Source: Chelatococcus sp.
Lineage (GTDB): Bacteria; Pseudomonadota; Alphaproteobacteria; Rhizobiales; Beijerinckiaceae
DNA: 43,614 nt
Reading direction: 5' to 3'
Assembly (NCBI GenBank): GCA_003248805.1
Contig: QFQY01000041.1
Coordinates: forward strand, 1 to 43,614
Shown here: piece after piece, positions 24,159 to 32,910 of the stretch
Numbering within the stretch: the stretch's first letter is position 1
Layout of the letters: each line of letters starts with the position of its first letter
Notes under the pieces: generated by a model
What the model was told of the DNA's origin: nothing
What the model saw: only the letters and a program-made list of their open reading frames with translations
Database searches by the model: none
Made by a program: the position numbers and the translations under genes

Positions 24159-25064
24159 ATGCGCGATCCATATCAGGTTCTCGGCGTCGCCCGCGGGGCG
24201 AGCGAATCGGAGATCAAGAAGGCGTTCCGCAAGCGCGCCAAGGAGCTGCATCCCGACCGCAATCAGGACGACCCGAAGGCGCAGGACCGCTTTGCGGAGC
24301 TCAACAGCGCCTATGAGATCCTGGGCGACGAGACCAAGCGCAAGCAGTTCGACCGCGGAGAGATCGACGCCGAGGGCAAACCGAAGTTTCAGGGCTTCGA
24401 AGGCATGGGGGCCGGGCGCGGCGGCCGGGCCGGGGGCTTCGAGTTCAATTTCGGCCAGGGCGGCCCCTCCTATGGTCGTGGCGGGCCGGAGGCCGGCTTC
24501 GACCCCTCCGACATTTTCGGCTCGCTCTTCGGCGATGCCGTGCGGCGCGGCCGGTCCAAGGCCGAGGCAGCCAAGCCGGCCGACCAGAGCTTCACGCTCG
24601 AGGTCACGCTCGCGCAGGCCGCGACCGGTGCCACGCGCCGCGTGCGGCTGCCCGGAGGCCGCGAGGTCGAGGTGACGATCCCCGAGGGCGTCACGGACGG
24701 CAAGGTGATGCGCCTGCGCGGCCTCGGCCAGCCGGACCCGTTCTCGGGCGAGGCGGGCGACGTGCTGATGACGATCAAGGTGAAGCCGGATTCGCGTTTC
24801 GTCGTCGACGGCACGAATCTGCGAACCCGCGTGGCGGTGCCGCTGGCGAAGGCGGTGCTCGGCGGGGCGCTTCATGTTCCCACCCTGACCGGCGCGGTCG
24901 AGATGACGATCCCTCCGCTGACCGGGACGACGAAGCAGTTCCGCCTGCGCGGAAAAGGGCTCAAGGGCGAGGGCGGCGCGACCGGCGATCTGCTCGTCGC
25001 GATCGATATCGAAATGCCCGCGAGCGATCCGGAGCTGACCGCGCTGATGAAGGCGCGCGCCTGA
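24159..25064 (+). CDS. DnaJ-class co-chaperone (CbpA-like)
   Basis: 301 residues: J domain at residues 1-68 with the HPD motif (ELHPDRNQ) that stimulates Hsp70 ATPase, a Gly/Phe-rich linker (FNFGQGGPSYGRGG), and two C-terminal beta-sandwich substrate domains (from TLEVTLAQAATG onward). There is no zinc-finger CxxCxGxG domain, so it is a type II J protein such as CbpA rather than DnaJ itself. It starts 132 bp after the lipoprotein gene and precedes fabI. Confidence 0.93.
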   Translation: MRDPYQVLGVARGASESEIKKAFRKRAKELHPDRNQDDPKAQDRFAELNSAYEILGDETKRKQFDRGEIDAEGKPKFQGFEGMGAGRGGRAGGFEFNFGQGGPSYGRGGPEAGFDPSDIFGSLFGDAVRRGRSKAEAAKPADQSFTLEVTLAQAATGATRRVRLPGGREVEVTIPEGVTDGKVMRLRGLGQPDPFSGEAGDVLMTIKVKPDSRFVVDGTNLRTRVAVPLAKAVLGGALHVPTLTGAVEMTIPPLTGTTKQFRLRGKGLKGEGGATGDLLVAIDIEMPASDPELTALMKARA

Positions 25065-25179
25065 GCGCCTTCGCGGGGCGATGCGTCGCCGGGTTTTGCC
25101 GGCTGCGTCGAAAGCGGTTTTCACTTTCCCGCGTCTGTTCTAAGAGACCCAACCTCTTCGTTCAGTTTGCGGGTTCCCC

Positions 25180-26019
25180 ATGCCTGATACCTCCGTCGCC
25201 GCGCCGACCGCTAATCTACTCCGGGGCAAGCGCGGCCTCGTCATGGGCGTCGCGAACAACCGGTCCATCGCCTGGGGCATCGCCAAGGCGGCGGCCGAGG
25301 CGGGCGCCGAGCTCGCGTTCACCTATCAGGGCGATGCGCTGAAGAAGCGCGTCGAGCCCCTGGCCAGGGAGCTGGGCGGCCATGTGGTCGGCCATTGCGA
25401 CGTCACCGACGGTGCCACGATCGACGCCGTCTTCGCCGAGGTCGAGAAGCTCTGGGGCAAGCTCGACTTCCTGGTCCACTGCATCGCCTTCTCGGACAAG
25501 GACGAGCTGACCGGGCGCTATGTCGACACGACCGAGGCCAATTTCTCGAAGTCGCTGCTGATCTCCTGCTATTCGCTGACGGCCGTCACCCAGCGCGCCG
25601 AGAAGCTGATGACGGATGGCGGCTCGGTCCTCACGCTGACCTATTACGGCGCCGAGAAATGGATGCCGCACTACAACGTCATGGGCGTGGCGAAGGCGGC
25701 GCTGGAATCGAGCGTGCAGTATCTCGCCGCCGATCTCGGGCCCTCGAAGATTCGCGTCAATGCCATCTCGGCCGGGCCGATCAAGACGCTCGCCGCCTCG
25801 GGCATCGGCGATTTCCGCTACATCCTGCGCTGGAACGAATACAACTCCCCGCTGCGCCGGACGGTGACGATCGAGGAGGTCGGCGAGACGGCGGTGTTCC
25901 TCGTCTCGGACATGTCGCGCGGCATCACCGGCGAGATCCTGCATGTCGACGCCGGCTATCATGTCGTCGGCATGAAGGTGCCGACTGCGCCCGACATCAC
26001 CCTCGACAAGGGCGACTGA
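25180..26019 (+). CDS. fabI: Enoyl-[acyl-carrier-protein] reductase (NADH) FabI
   Basis: Catalyses the last reduction of each fatty-acid elongation cycle. 279 residues with the divergent SDR features of FabI: cofactor segment GVANNRSIAWGIA, and the Tyr-x6-Lys active site HYNVMGVAKAALE (Tyr165, Lys172). Other marks are RVNAISAGPIKTLAASGI and the C-terminal HVDAGYHVVGM. It is the triclosan-sensitive type of enzyme by family. The gene stands alone between a J-protein gene and the converging fol operon. Confidence 0.96.
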   Translation: MPDTSVAAPTANLLRGKRGLVMGVANNRSIAWGIAKAAAEAGAELAFTYQGDALKKRVEPLARELGGHVVGHCDVTDGATIDAVFAEVEKLWGKLDFLVHCIAFSDKDELTGRYVDTTEANFSKSLLISCYSLTAVTQRAEKLMTDGGSVLTLTYYGAEKWMPHYNVMGVAKAALESSVQYLAADLGPSKIRVNAISAGPIKTLAASGIGDFRYILRWNEYNSPLRRTVTIEEVGETAVFLVSDMSRGITGEILHVDAGYHVVGMKVPTAPDITLDKGD

Positions 26020-26046
26020 GCCGCTTCGGCCCGGTCGGCGGCGCTG

Positions 26047-26571
26047 TCAGGACCCATCCGCCAGCAATGTGCGCAGCCGCGCCGTGCCGGCTTCGTCCAG
26101 CCGGACATCGTCGGTCGTGAGTCCGGCCAGCAGCGTCGACGCCGTCTCTGCCCCGATCGGATGGTCGGGCGAGATTTCGGTGAGCGGCACCAGCACGAAG
26201 GCCCGGCTCGCCATGCGGGGATGCGGCAGGCGCAGGGTGGGCCGGTCGATGTCGGCGTGGCCGAAGGTCAGGATGTCGATGTCGAGCGTGCGGGGCCCCC
26301 AGCGCTCGCCGGCGCGCTCGCGGCCGCTTTCCTTTTCCAGCCGGGCGCAGAGTTCGAGCAGCGCCACGGGGTCGAGCGTGGTTTCGATCAGCGCCGCCAT
26401 GTTGGCGAAGTCGGGCTGGTCCGCCAGACCCCAGGGGGCGGTGCGGTAGACGCTGGAGGTCCGGCCGAGCCTGACCTCGGGATGCTCGCGCAGCTCACGC
26501 AAGGCGGTGGCGAAGGCCGCGACGGGATCGCCGAGATTGCCGCCCAATCCCAGTGCCGCCTCAGTCCTCAC
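26047..26571 (-). CDS. folK: 2-amino-4-hydroxy-6-hydroxymethyldihydropteridine pyrophosphokinase
   Basis: Transfers pyrophosphate from ATP to the pterin in folate synthesis. The 174 residues include GLGGNLGDP, the RTSSVYRTAPWG strand, and the signature RWGPRTLDIDILTFG and LPHPRMASRAFVL. I assign a GTG start at 26571 (Val-Arg-Thr-Glu-Ala), giving an 11-bp overlap with folB; the longer frame upstream is only folB read in another frame. Last gene of folP-folB-folK. Confidence 0.92.
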   Translation of the reverse strand: MRTEAALGLGGNLGDPVAAFATALRELREHPEVRLGRTSSVYRTAPWGLADQPDFANMAALIETTLDPVALLELCARLEKESGRERAGERWGPRTLDIDILTFGHADIDRPTLRLPHPRMASRAFVLVPLTEISPDHPIGAETASTLLAGLTTDDVRLDEAGTARLRTLLADGS

Positions 26572-26935
26572 GGCGGAAGTCCAGCCGGATGCCGACGGCG
26601 GAGAGTGTCGCGGGGATGGGCGGGGCCGGCTTGCGCAGGGTGATCTCGATGCGGCTGACCTTCGGAAAGCCATCCAGCACCGCGATCGCGACGGCGCGGG
26701 CGGCTGCTTCCAGCAGGTTGTAGCGGCGCGCGGTGAAGGCCTCGGTCGCGACGGCGACGACCTTGCCGTAATCGACCGTGTCTGCGAGCGAATCGCTGAT
26801 CGCCGAGGCCCGGATGTCGGTCGAGAGCGCGAGGTCGAGGACGAAGCGCTGGCCCAGCCGTTCCTCCTCGGAGAAGAAGCCGTGATAAGCGTAGATGTCG
26901 AGCTTCTCGATCAGGATGCTGCCGCTCTCGCTCAT
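26561..26935 (-). CDS. folB: Dihydroneopterin aldolase
   Basis: Cleaves 7,8-dihydroneopterin to the hydroxymethyl pterin used by FolK. 124 residues, usual length. The N-terminal LDIYAYHGFFSEEE matches the family opening, and LLEAAARAVAIAVL and IEITLRKPAPP contain the usual Glu and Lys active-site region. The start overlaps the folP stop by 4 bp (ATGA), and the end overlaps folK. Confidence 0.94.
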   Translation of the reverse strand: MSESGSILIEKLDIYAYHGFFSEEERLGQRFVLDLALSTDIRASAISDSLADTVDYGKVVAVATEAFTARRYNLLEAAARAVAIAVLDGFPKVSRIEITLRKPAPPIPATLSAVGIRLDFRRED

Positions 26936-27777
26936 GATCGCTGTCCTTCCTGCCCGGCGATGGCGAGCCAGACCTTGAGCGCCTGCGCGTGCTCGCGCAC
27001 GTCGTGAACGCGGAGGATCGCAGCGCCTTTCATGATGCCGTAGAGATGGGCGGCGATGCTGCCCGGAATGCGTTCAGCCGGGACGCTCTGTCCCGTGACG
27101 TCGCCGATGACGGATTTGCGCGAGGCGCCGAGCAGGACCGGGCAGCCGAGGTCGCCGAGCCGGTCCAGCTCGCGGATCAGCCGCAGCGACTGCTGCGTCG
27201 TCTTGCCGAAGCGGCCGATGCCCGGATCCACGACGATCTGGCTGCGCGGCAGGCCCGCCTTCGTCGCGATGGCGATGGAGCGTTCGAGGAAGCGCAACAC
27301 ATCGTCGAGGATGTCGATCTCCGGATCGACGGTCTCGCGGTTGTGCATCAGCACGATCGGGGCGCCGGCGCGCGCCGCGACCTCCGCGATGGCGGGATCG
27401 CGCTGTGCGCCCCAGACGTCGTTGACGATGGCCGCGCCGGCCGCGAGCGCCGCCTCGGCGACCTCGGCCTTCCAGGTGTCGATCGAGATCGGTGCCGCCT
27501 GCGGGCCGGCGAGCCCGCGGATGACCGGCAGCACGCGGGCCATCTCCGTCGCGGCGTCGACGGCGCCATGGCCGGGCCGGGTGGATTCGCCGCCGATGTC
27601 GAGGATCGCCGCGCCGTCCTCGGCGAGCTTGCGGCCCTGGGCGAGCGCCTTTTCCGTGGTGTCGAATCGGCCGCCGTCCGAAAAGGAATCGGGCGTGACG
27701 TTGACCACTCCCATGATCAGCGGTGCGGGTGCGAGCGCGAGGCTGCGACCATCGGGCAGGGTCAGAACGGCGGGCAT
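26932..27777 (-). CDS. folP: Dihydropteroate synthase
   Basis: Joins the pterin pyrophosphate to p-aminobenzoate; target of sulfonamides. The core is complete: MGVVNVTPDSFSDGG, DIGGESTRPG, NDVWG, VDPGIGRFGKT, GASRKS and the closing RVHDVREHAQAL. Start choice is uncertain: ATG 27777 (282 codons including stop) begins with the usual short lead before the first strand, and ATG 27804 would add nine residues; neither has a clear Shine-Dalgarno. It heads the overlapping folP-folB-folK operon and diverges from a histidine phosphatase gene. Confidence 0.94.
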   Translation of the reverse strand: MPAVLTLPDGRSLALAPAPLIMGVVNVTPDSFSDGGRFDTTEKALAQGRKLAEDGAAILDIGGESTRPGHGAVDAATEMARVLPVIRGLAGPQAAPISIDTWKAEVAEAALAAGAAIVNDVWGAQRDPAIAEVAARAGAPIVLMHNRETVDPEIDILDDVLRFLERSIAIATKAGLPRSQIVVDPGIGRFGKTTQQSLRLIRELDRLGDLGCPVLLGASRKSVIGDVTGQSVPAERIPGSIAAHLYGIMKGAAILRVHDVREHAQALKVWLAIAGQEGQRS

Positions 27778-27941
27778 GGCACCATCGCTTCGCGGCGGGG
27801 ACATGCGCGCTATACACAGACATCCGCCGGGCGGCCACCAAAGACGTGCGGCGGCCGCGCGCCGTGCATGGCGAGCCCGATGCATGGCTTATCTGTCCGG
27901 AGCGCTTTGACGAAGCGCCCGGCAACGTGCAGAAGCCGGGC

Positions 27942-28538
27942 ATGGTTCCGCTTGTCCTGCCGCACCGCCTCATCCTCGTCCGCCATGGCGAAACCGACTG
28001 GAATCGCGAAGGCCGCCTCCAGGGCGGACAGGATATTCCGCTCAACGATCTCGGGCGAAGGCAGGCTGCGGAAGCCGCCGGCAGGCTGCGCGCATTGGCG
28101 CCGGGCTTCGCCACGCTGGACTATGTCGGCTCGCCGATGCAGCGAGCCCGCGAGACGATGGACATCCTGCGCCGCGAGCTCGGGCTCGCCGCAGGCGGAT
28201 ACAAGGTGGACGAGAGGCTGCGCGAGCTGACCTTCGGCGCCTGGGAGGGGATGACCTGGCGCGAGGTCGAGAAGGCCGAGGGCGAGCAGGCACGGCTGCG
28301 CAAGCGGGACAAATGGGGCTTCGTGCCGCCCGAGGGCGAGAGCTACCGGATGCTGGCTGAGCGCGTGCGGCCGGTTCTCGCGGGGCTGAGCGCCGAGACC
28401 GTCATCGTCAGCCATGGCGGGGTGGCGCGCGCGGTGCTCGCGCTGACCGGTGCGGTCTCGCCGCAGAAGGCCGCCCTGCTCGACATCTGGCAAGGCAAGC
28501 TGCTCGTCGTCTCCGGCTCCAAGGCGGAGTGGGTCTGA
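27942..28538 (+). CDS. Histidine phosphatase family protein (phosphoglycerate mutase-like)
   Basis: 198 residues. The catalytic LVRHGETDWN motif with the phospho-accepting His, the second-arginine region (SPMQRARETM), and the late VSHGGVARAVL with the second catalytic His are all present. Family members remove phosphate from sugars, nucleotides or proteins; the substrate here is unknown. The ATG at 27942 lies 10-15 residues before the first strand, as normal. Divergent from folP. Confidence 0.9.
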   Translation: MVPLVLPHRLILVRHGETDWNREGRLQGGQDIPLNDLGRRQAAEAAGRLRALAPGFATLDYVGSPMQRARETMDILRRELGLAAGGYKVDERLRELTFGAWEGMTWREVEKAEGEQARLRKRDKWGFVPPEGESYRMLAERVRPVLAGLSAETVIVSHGGVARAVLALTGAVSPQKAALLDIWQGKLLVVSGSKAEWV

Positions 28539-28546
28539 CCGCTCGT

Positions 28547-28599
28547 TTCAGCATCGGCTTTGCCGGAGGCCGCAGCCGATTTGCGGGGCCGATGCCGAG
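28547..28599. repeat. Decayed family-1 repeat half (copy D)
   Basis: TTCAGCATCGGCTTTGCCGG ... GCGGGGCCGATGCCGAG resembles the second hairpin of family-1 copies A and B but with many changes. The rest of the 300-bp gap to the peptide synthetase gene shows no gene I can support. Confidence 0.5.
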
Positions 28600-28839
28600 C
28601 GCGCGGCCGACATCGGAGCCGGTCGCGTTCATGGCTGGTTCAGCCGTGCTTCCCTATCCGGAATGTGATAGCAGGACGCTCCACGGCGGCTTGCTCGGCC
28701 GGGGTGCATGTCCGGGCTATTTCGCTCAACAGGCGACGCTCCGGGGTTCGACAGGGAGGTGCGCGGACGGCGCGCATGACGGCAGGGTGCCAGAGGCTCC
28801 CGGCCCGCTCAGGTGGCCGACCCGGCGTACGACGGGGCC

Positions 28840-31800
28840 ATGAACAATATTACAACCGTGTCGGCGGGAGCGGACGGCTCGTCCGTCAAGGCGGTCGCCA
28901 TGCTCGCCGGCGAGAAGCGCCCGGATCTGCTGCGCGACGAAGTCCTCGGCGAGATTCTCGCGGCCACGGTCGCGGAGCGAGGTCCCCATGTCGCGCTCAC
29001 CGATGGCGAGCGCAGCCTGACTTACGCGGAGCTCTGGGCGCTCGCCGGCCGGCAGGCGCGCGGGCTGTCGCTGGCGGGCGTCGGGCCGGGCGACATGGTC
29101 GGCCTGTGGATGCCGCGCGGCATCGACCTCCTCGTCGCGCAGATCGCGATCACGCGGGCCGGCGCAGCTTGGGTGCCGTTCGACGCCGAGGCGCCGGTCG
29201 AGCGCATCGCGGTCTGTCTCGCCGATGCGGCCGCCAAGGGGCTCGTGACTTGCGAGGCCTGGCGCATGCGCGCCGCCCTGACCGAACGCACGGTCTGGAC
29301 GCCGGACGAACTCGCCCTCGCCGACGACGGAGTTTCCACGCCCGGCCGGGTCGCCGGTCTGACGCCGGATCATCCGGCCTATCTGATCTACACCTCGGGC
29401 TCGACGGGCACGCCCAAGGCGATCGTCATCAGCCATCGCAACATCTGCCACTTCCTGCGCGCGGGCAACGCGTTCTACGACATCGGCCCGCAGGACGTGG
29501 TCTTCCAGGGCGCCTCGGTCGCGTTCGATCTCTCGATGGAGGAGATCTGGACGCCCTATCTGGTCGGCGCCACGCTCTTCGTCGCCTCGCCGGAGATGAT
29601 GGGCGATGCGGAGAAGCTGCCGGATCTGCTGACGCAGGCGGGCGTGACGGTCATCGACACCGTTCCGACGCTGCTCGGCATCCTGCCGAAGGACGTGCCC
29701 TCGCTGCGGCTGATCCTGCTCGGCGGCGAGGCCCTGCCGCCCGCCACCGTGCAGAAATGGTCGAAGGCGGGGCGGCGCATCCTCAACACCTACGGGCCGA
29801 CGGAAGCGACCGTCGTCGCCACGGCCGCAGAGGTGCTGCCGGGCGAGGCCGTGACCATCGGCCGGCCGATCGCGAACTACACGGCCTATGTCGTCGACGA
29901 GCAGTTGCGCCTGCTCGGTCCGGGCGAGCAGGGCGAATTGCTGATCGGCGGTCCCGGCATCGCCAGGGGCTATCACGGCCGCCCCGAGCTGACCGCGGAG
30001 AAGTTCATCGCCAATCCCTTCGGCGGCGCGGACGATCCGGTGCTCTACCGCTCGGGCGACGCCGTCAGCCTCGACGAGGCGGGCGACATCGCGTTCCACG
30101 GCCGCATCGACGACCAGGTCAAGATCCGCGGCTTCCGCGTCGAGCTCGGCGAGATCGAGGCGAAGCTGGCCGACGAGCCCGGCGTCAACCAGGCCGCCGT
30201 GGTCATGCGCAACGACGACGGCATCGAGCGCCTCGTCGCCTTCGTCGTGGCCGAGCCCGGCGTCGCGGTGGACGGGGCCGCGCTCCGGGCGGCGCTGCGC
30301 GACAAGCTGCCGCCCTACATGGTGCCGGCGCATTTCGAGGCGGTGGGCTCGCTGCCGCGCATGGTGTCCGGCAAGGTCGACCGCAAGATGCTGAAGGCGG
30401 CGCCGCTGACGGCGCCGGCGGCGGAAGGCGAGCAGGAGCCGCCGCGCAACGCCACCGAGGCGGCGCTGCTGGACGCCGCCAAGCGCGTGCTCGGCGCCTC
30501 GACCCTGCCTCTCGAGGCGGATTTCTTCGTCGATCTCGGCGGCCATTCGCTTCTGGCCGCCCGCTTCATCTCGATCGTGCGCGAGACCCCGGCCTATGCC
30601 GGCATCACGCTGCAGGACGTCTATGGCGCGCGCACGCTGCGCGGCATGGCCGATCTCCTGAACGCGCGCGGTGCCGCAGTCGCCGAGGACCTGTCCTTCG
30701 CGCCGCCGCCGTTCATGCGCCGCTTCCTCTGCGGCCTCGCGCAGGCGGCTGCGCTGCCGATCATCATCGGGTTGTCGACCGCGCAGTGGCTCGGCATCTT
30801 CGTCAGCTACATGCTGCTGTCGGGCGAGGATCTCCCGCTTCCGGGGCAGATCGCGGCGCTGCTCGGCGTCTATGTCGCGATCACGATCGTCACCGGGCTG
30901 ATCGCGATCGCGCTCAAATGGATCGTGCTGGGCCGGACGAAGCCCGGCACCTACCCGCTCTGGGGCGTGTATTACTTCCGCTGGTGGTTCGCGGCCCGGG
31001 TCGCCGGCCTCGTGCACATCAAATGGCTGCAGGGCACGCCGGTGATGCGGCTCTACTGGCGCATGCTCGGCGCCAAGGTGGGGCGCGACGTCATCATCTC
31101 CGACTACGAGGCCGGCGCCATCGATCTCGTCGAGATCGGCGACGGAGCGAGCTTCGGCACCAAGACGACCTTCGCCAATGGCGAGGCGATCGGCGACAGG
31201 TTCGTGCTCGGCCCCATCACCATCGGCAAGGACGTTTCGGCCGGTGCCTCGGTGGTGTTCGGGCATGGCTGCGTCGTCGGCGACCATGCCGAGATCGGCG
31301 ACCTGACCGCGGTGCCTCCCGGCACGCGGGTGGGCGAAGCGGAGATCTGGGACGGCTCGCCGGCGCGCAAGGTCGGCATGGTCGACCTCGCATCGCTGCC
31401 GCCGCCGGCCGAAGCGAGCCCGGGCCGCCGCGCCGCGCTGACGGCCTTCTATGTCGCGATGCTGATCGTGCTGCCGCCCGTCAGCCTGCTGCCGATCTTT
31501 CCGGCCTTCTGGCTGTTCGACCAGATCGACGACTGGATCTCGACCTGGTCGGACATCAGCTATCTCTGGTACCTGCCGGTGCTGACCTGGCCGACGGCCA
31601 TGGGCCTGATCGCGTTCACGGTGATGCTGATGGCGACGCTGCGCTGGATCATCCTGCCGCGCGTGACGTCCGGCTCGCACTCGATCCATTCGAGCTTCTA
31701 TGCCCGCAAATGGACGGTGGCGCTGGCGACCGAGGTGACGCTGGAGACCCTCTCCTCGCTGTTCGCGACCATCTACATGCGCGTCTGGTACCGGCTGATG

Positions 31801-32847
31801 GGCGCCGGGATCGGCCGGGGCGCCGAGATTTCGACCAACCTCTCCGGTCGCTACGACCTGACCGATATCGGCGCGGGCAACTTCATCGCCGACGAGGTCG
31901 TGTTCGGCGACGAGGAGATGCGGCGCGGCTATATGCGGCTCGACATGACGAGCACCGGCGCCCAGGTCTTCGTCGGCAACGACGCGGTCGTCCCGCCCGG
32001 CGCGACGATTCCGGACCGCGTGCTGATCGGCATCAAGTCGAAGCCGCCCGCCAACGCGCTGATGCAGCCCGGCGACACCTGGTTCGGCTCGCCGCCGATC
32101 AAGCTGCCGACGCGCCAGAAGGTCGATCTCGGCGCCGACTGGACCTATACGCCCACGCTGGGCCGGCAGGTCGGCCGCGGCGTGTTCGAGGCGCTGCATA
32201 CCTCCTTCCCGGCGATGCTGTTCATCACCTTCGGCACGCTCGCGGTCGATCTCGTGCTGCAGCAGAAGATCAACGAGGGCGACTGGCTCGGGCTGGTCCT
32301 GTCCTTCATGGGCGTCGCGGTGCTGATCGCGGTCGCGCAGGCCTTCATCTGCGCGGCGGTGAAATGGCTGATGATGGGCGTCTACAAGCCGGTCATGAAG
32401 CCGATGTGGTCGTGGTGGGCGATGCGCACCGAGGCCGTGGCCGTGATGTATTGGGGCCTGGGCGGCAAGGTGCTGTTCGACTATCTGCGCGGCACCCCGT
32501 TCCTGCCCTGGTTCCTGCGGCTGTTCGGCGCGAAGTTCGGCAAGGGCTGCTGGCTCGACTCGACCGACATCACCGAGTTCGACTGCGTGAAGATGGGTGA
32601 TTTCTGCACGATCAACGCCCATTCCGCGCTGCAGACCCATCTCTATGAAGACCGGGTCATGAAGGTCGGCCGTGTGCGGCTCGGCAACGGCGTCTGCGTC
32701 GGGGCGGGGGCGACCGTGCTCTACGACACCCATGTCGGCGACTACGCCCAGGTCGGGCTGCTCACCGTGATCATGAAGGGCGAGAACCTGCCCGCGCACA
32801 CACGCTGGGAGGGCGCCCCGGCGGTGCCGGCGAAGGCGGCGCACTGA
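28840..32847 (+). CDS. Pls/PosA-type non-ribosomal peptide synthetase
   Basis: A single-module synthetase of 1335 residues. Residues 20-545 are an adenylation domain (YTSGSTGTPK core, NTYGPTEA, YRSGD, and GKVDRK near its end). A carrier domain follows with FFVDLGGHSLLAARF, phosphopantetheine site Ser570. After it come membrane segments (for example ALPIIIGLSTAQWLGIF, YVAITIVTGLIAIALKWIVL) alternating with three soluble regions rich in hexapeptide-like repeats (GDGASFGTKTTFANG, VGDHAEIGDLTAVPPG, LGNGVCVGAGATVLYDTHVG). This is the A-T-membrane layout of poly-epsilon-lysine synthetase, which makes amino-acid homopolymers. The monomer cannot be read reliably. No tailoring, PPTase or export gene is adjacent. 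A GTG at 28813 is an alternative start. Confidence 0.87.
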   Translation: MNNITTVSAGADGSSVKAVAMLAGEKRPDLLRDEVLGEILAATVAERGPHVALTDGERSLTYAELWALAGRQARGLSLAGVGPGDMVGLWMPRGIDLLVAQIAITRAGAAWVPFDAEAPVERIAVCLADAAAKGLVTCEAWRMRAALTERTVWTPDELALADDGVSTPGRVAGLTPDHPAYLIYTSGSTGTPKAIVISHRNICHFLRAGNAFYDIGPQDVVFQGASVAFDLSMEEIWTPYLVGATLFVASPEMMGDAEKLPDLLTQAGVTVIDTVPTLLGILPKDVPSLRLILLGGEALPPATVQKWSKAGRRILNTYGPTEATVVATAAEVLPGEAVTIGRPIANYTAYVVDEQLRLLGPGEQGELLIGGPGIARGYHGRPELTAEKFIANPFGGADDPVLYRSGDAVSLDEAGDIAFHGRIDDQVKIRGFRVELGEIEAKLADEPGVNQAAVVMRNDDGIERLVAFVVAEPGVAVDGAALRAALRDKLPPYMVPAHFEAVGSLPRMVSGKVDRKMLKAAPLTAPAAEGEQEPPRNATEAALLDAAKRVLGASTLPLEADFFVDLGGHSLLAARFISIVRETPAYAGITLQDVYGARTLRGMADLLNARGAAVAEDLSFAPPPFMRRFLCGLAQAAALPIIIGLSTAQWLGIFVSYMLLSGEDLPLPGQIAALLGVYVAITIVTGLIAIALKWIVLGRTKPGTYPLWGVYYFRWWFAARVAGLVHIKWLQGTPVMRLYWRMLGAKVGRDVIISDYEAGAIDLVEIGDGASFGTKTTFANGEAIGDRFVLGPITIGKDVSAGASVVFGHGCVVGDHAEIGDLTAVPPGTRVGEAEIWDGSPARKVGMVDLASLPPPAEASPGRRAALTAFYVAMLIVLPPVSLLPIFPAFWLFDQIDDWISTWSDISYLWYLPVLTWPTAMGLIAFTVMLMATLRWIILPRVTSGSHSIHSSFYARKWTVALATEVTLETLSSLFATIYMRVWYRLMGAGIGRGAEISTNLSGRYDLTDIGAGNFIADEVVFGDEEMRRGYMRLDMTSTGAQVFVGNDAVVPPGATIPDRVLIGIKSKPPANALMQPGDTWFGSPPIKLPTRQKVDLGADWTYTPTLGRQVGRGVFEALHTSFPAMLFITFGTLAVDLVLQQKINEGDWLGLVLSFMGVAVLIAVAQAFICAAVKWLMMGVYKPVMKPMWSWWAMRTEAVAVMYWGLGGKVLFDYLRGTPFLPWFLRLFGAKFGKGCWLDSTDITEFDCVKMGDFCTINAHSALQTHLYEDRVMKVGRVRLGNGVCVGAGATVLYDTHVGDYAQVGLLTVIMKGENLPAHTRWEGAPAVPAKAAH

Positions 32848-32880
32848 CGGGCAGTTCCGCTGCCGCCGAAATGCCGCTAA

Positions 32881-32908
32881 GAGCCTGACGCATCATCGCG
32901 TCAGGCTC
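32881..32908 (+). promoter_or_regulatory. Perfect stem-loop directly before aroC
   Basis: GAGCCTGACGC-ATCATC-GCGTCAGGCTC: an 11-bp perfect stem with a 6-nt loop that ends two bases before the aroC ATG. There is no T-tract, so it is not a standard terminator of the synthetase gene upstream. It covers the place where a ribosome site should be. Confidence 0.7.
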
Positions 32909-32910
32909 CC

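Noticed and set aside
28726..32844. Very long open frame on the minus strand across the peptide synthetase gene
   Set aside because: It is the antisense of a clearly recognisable gene, Arg/Asp/His-rich without any domain; long antisense frames are common at this GC content.
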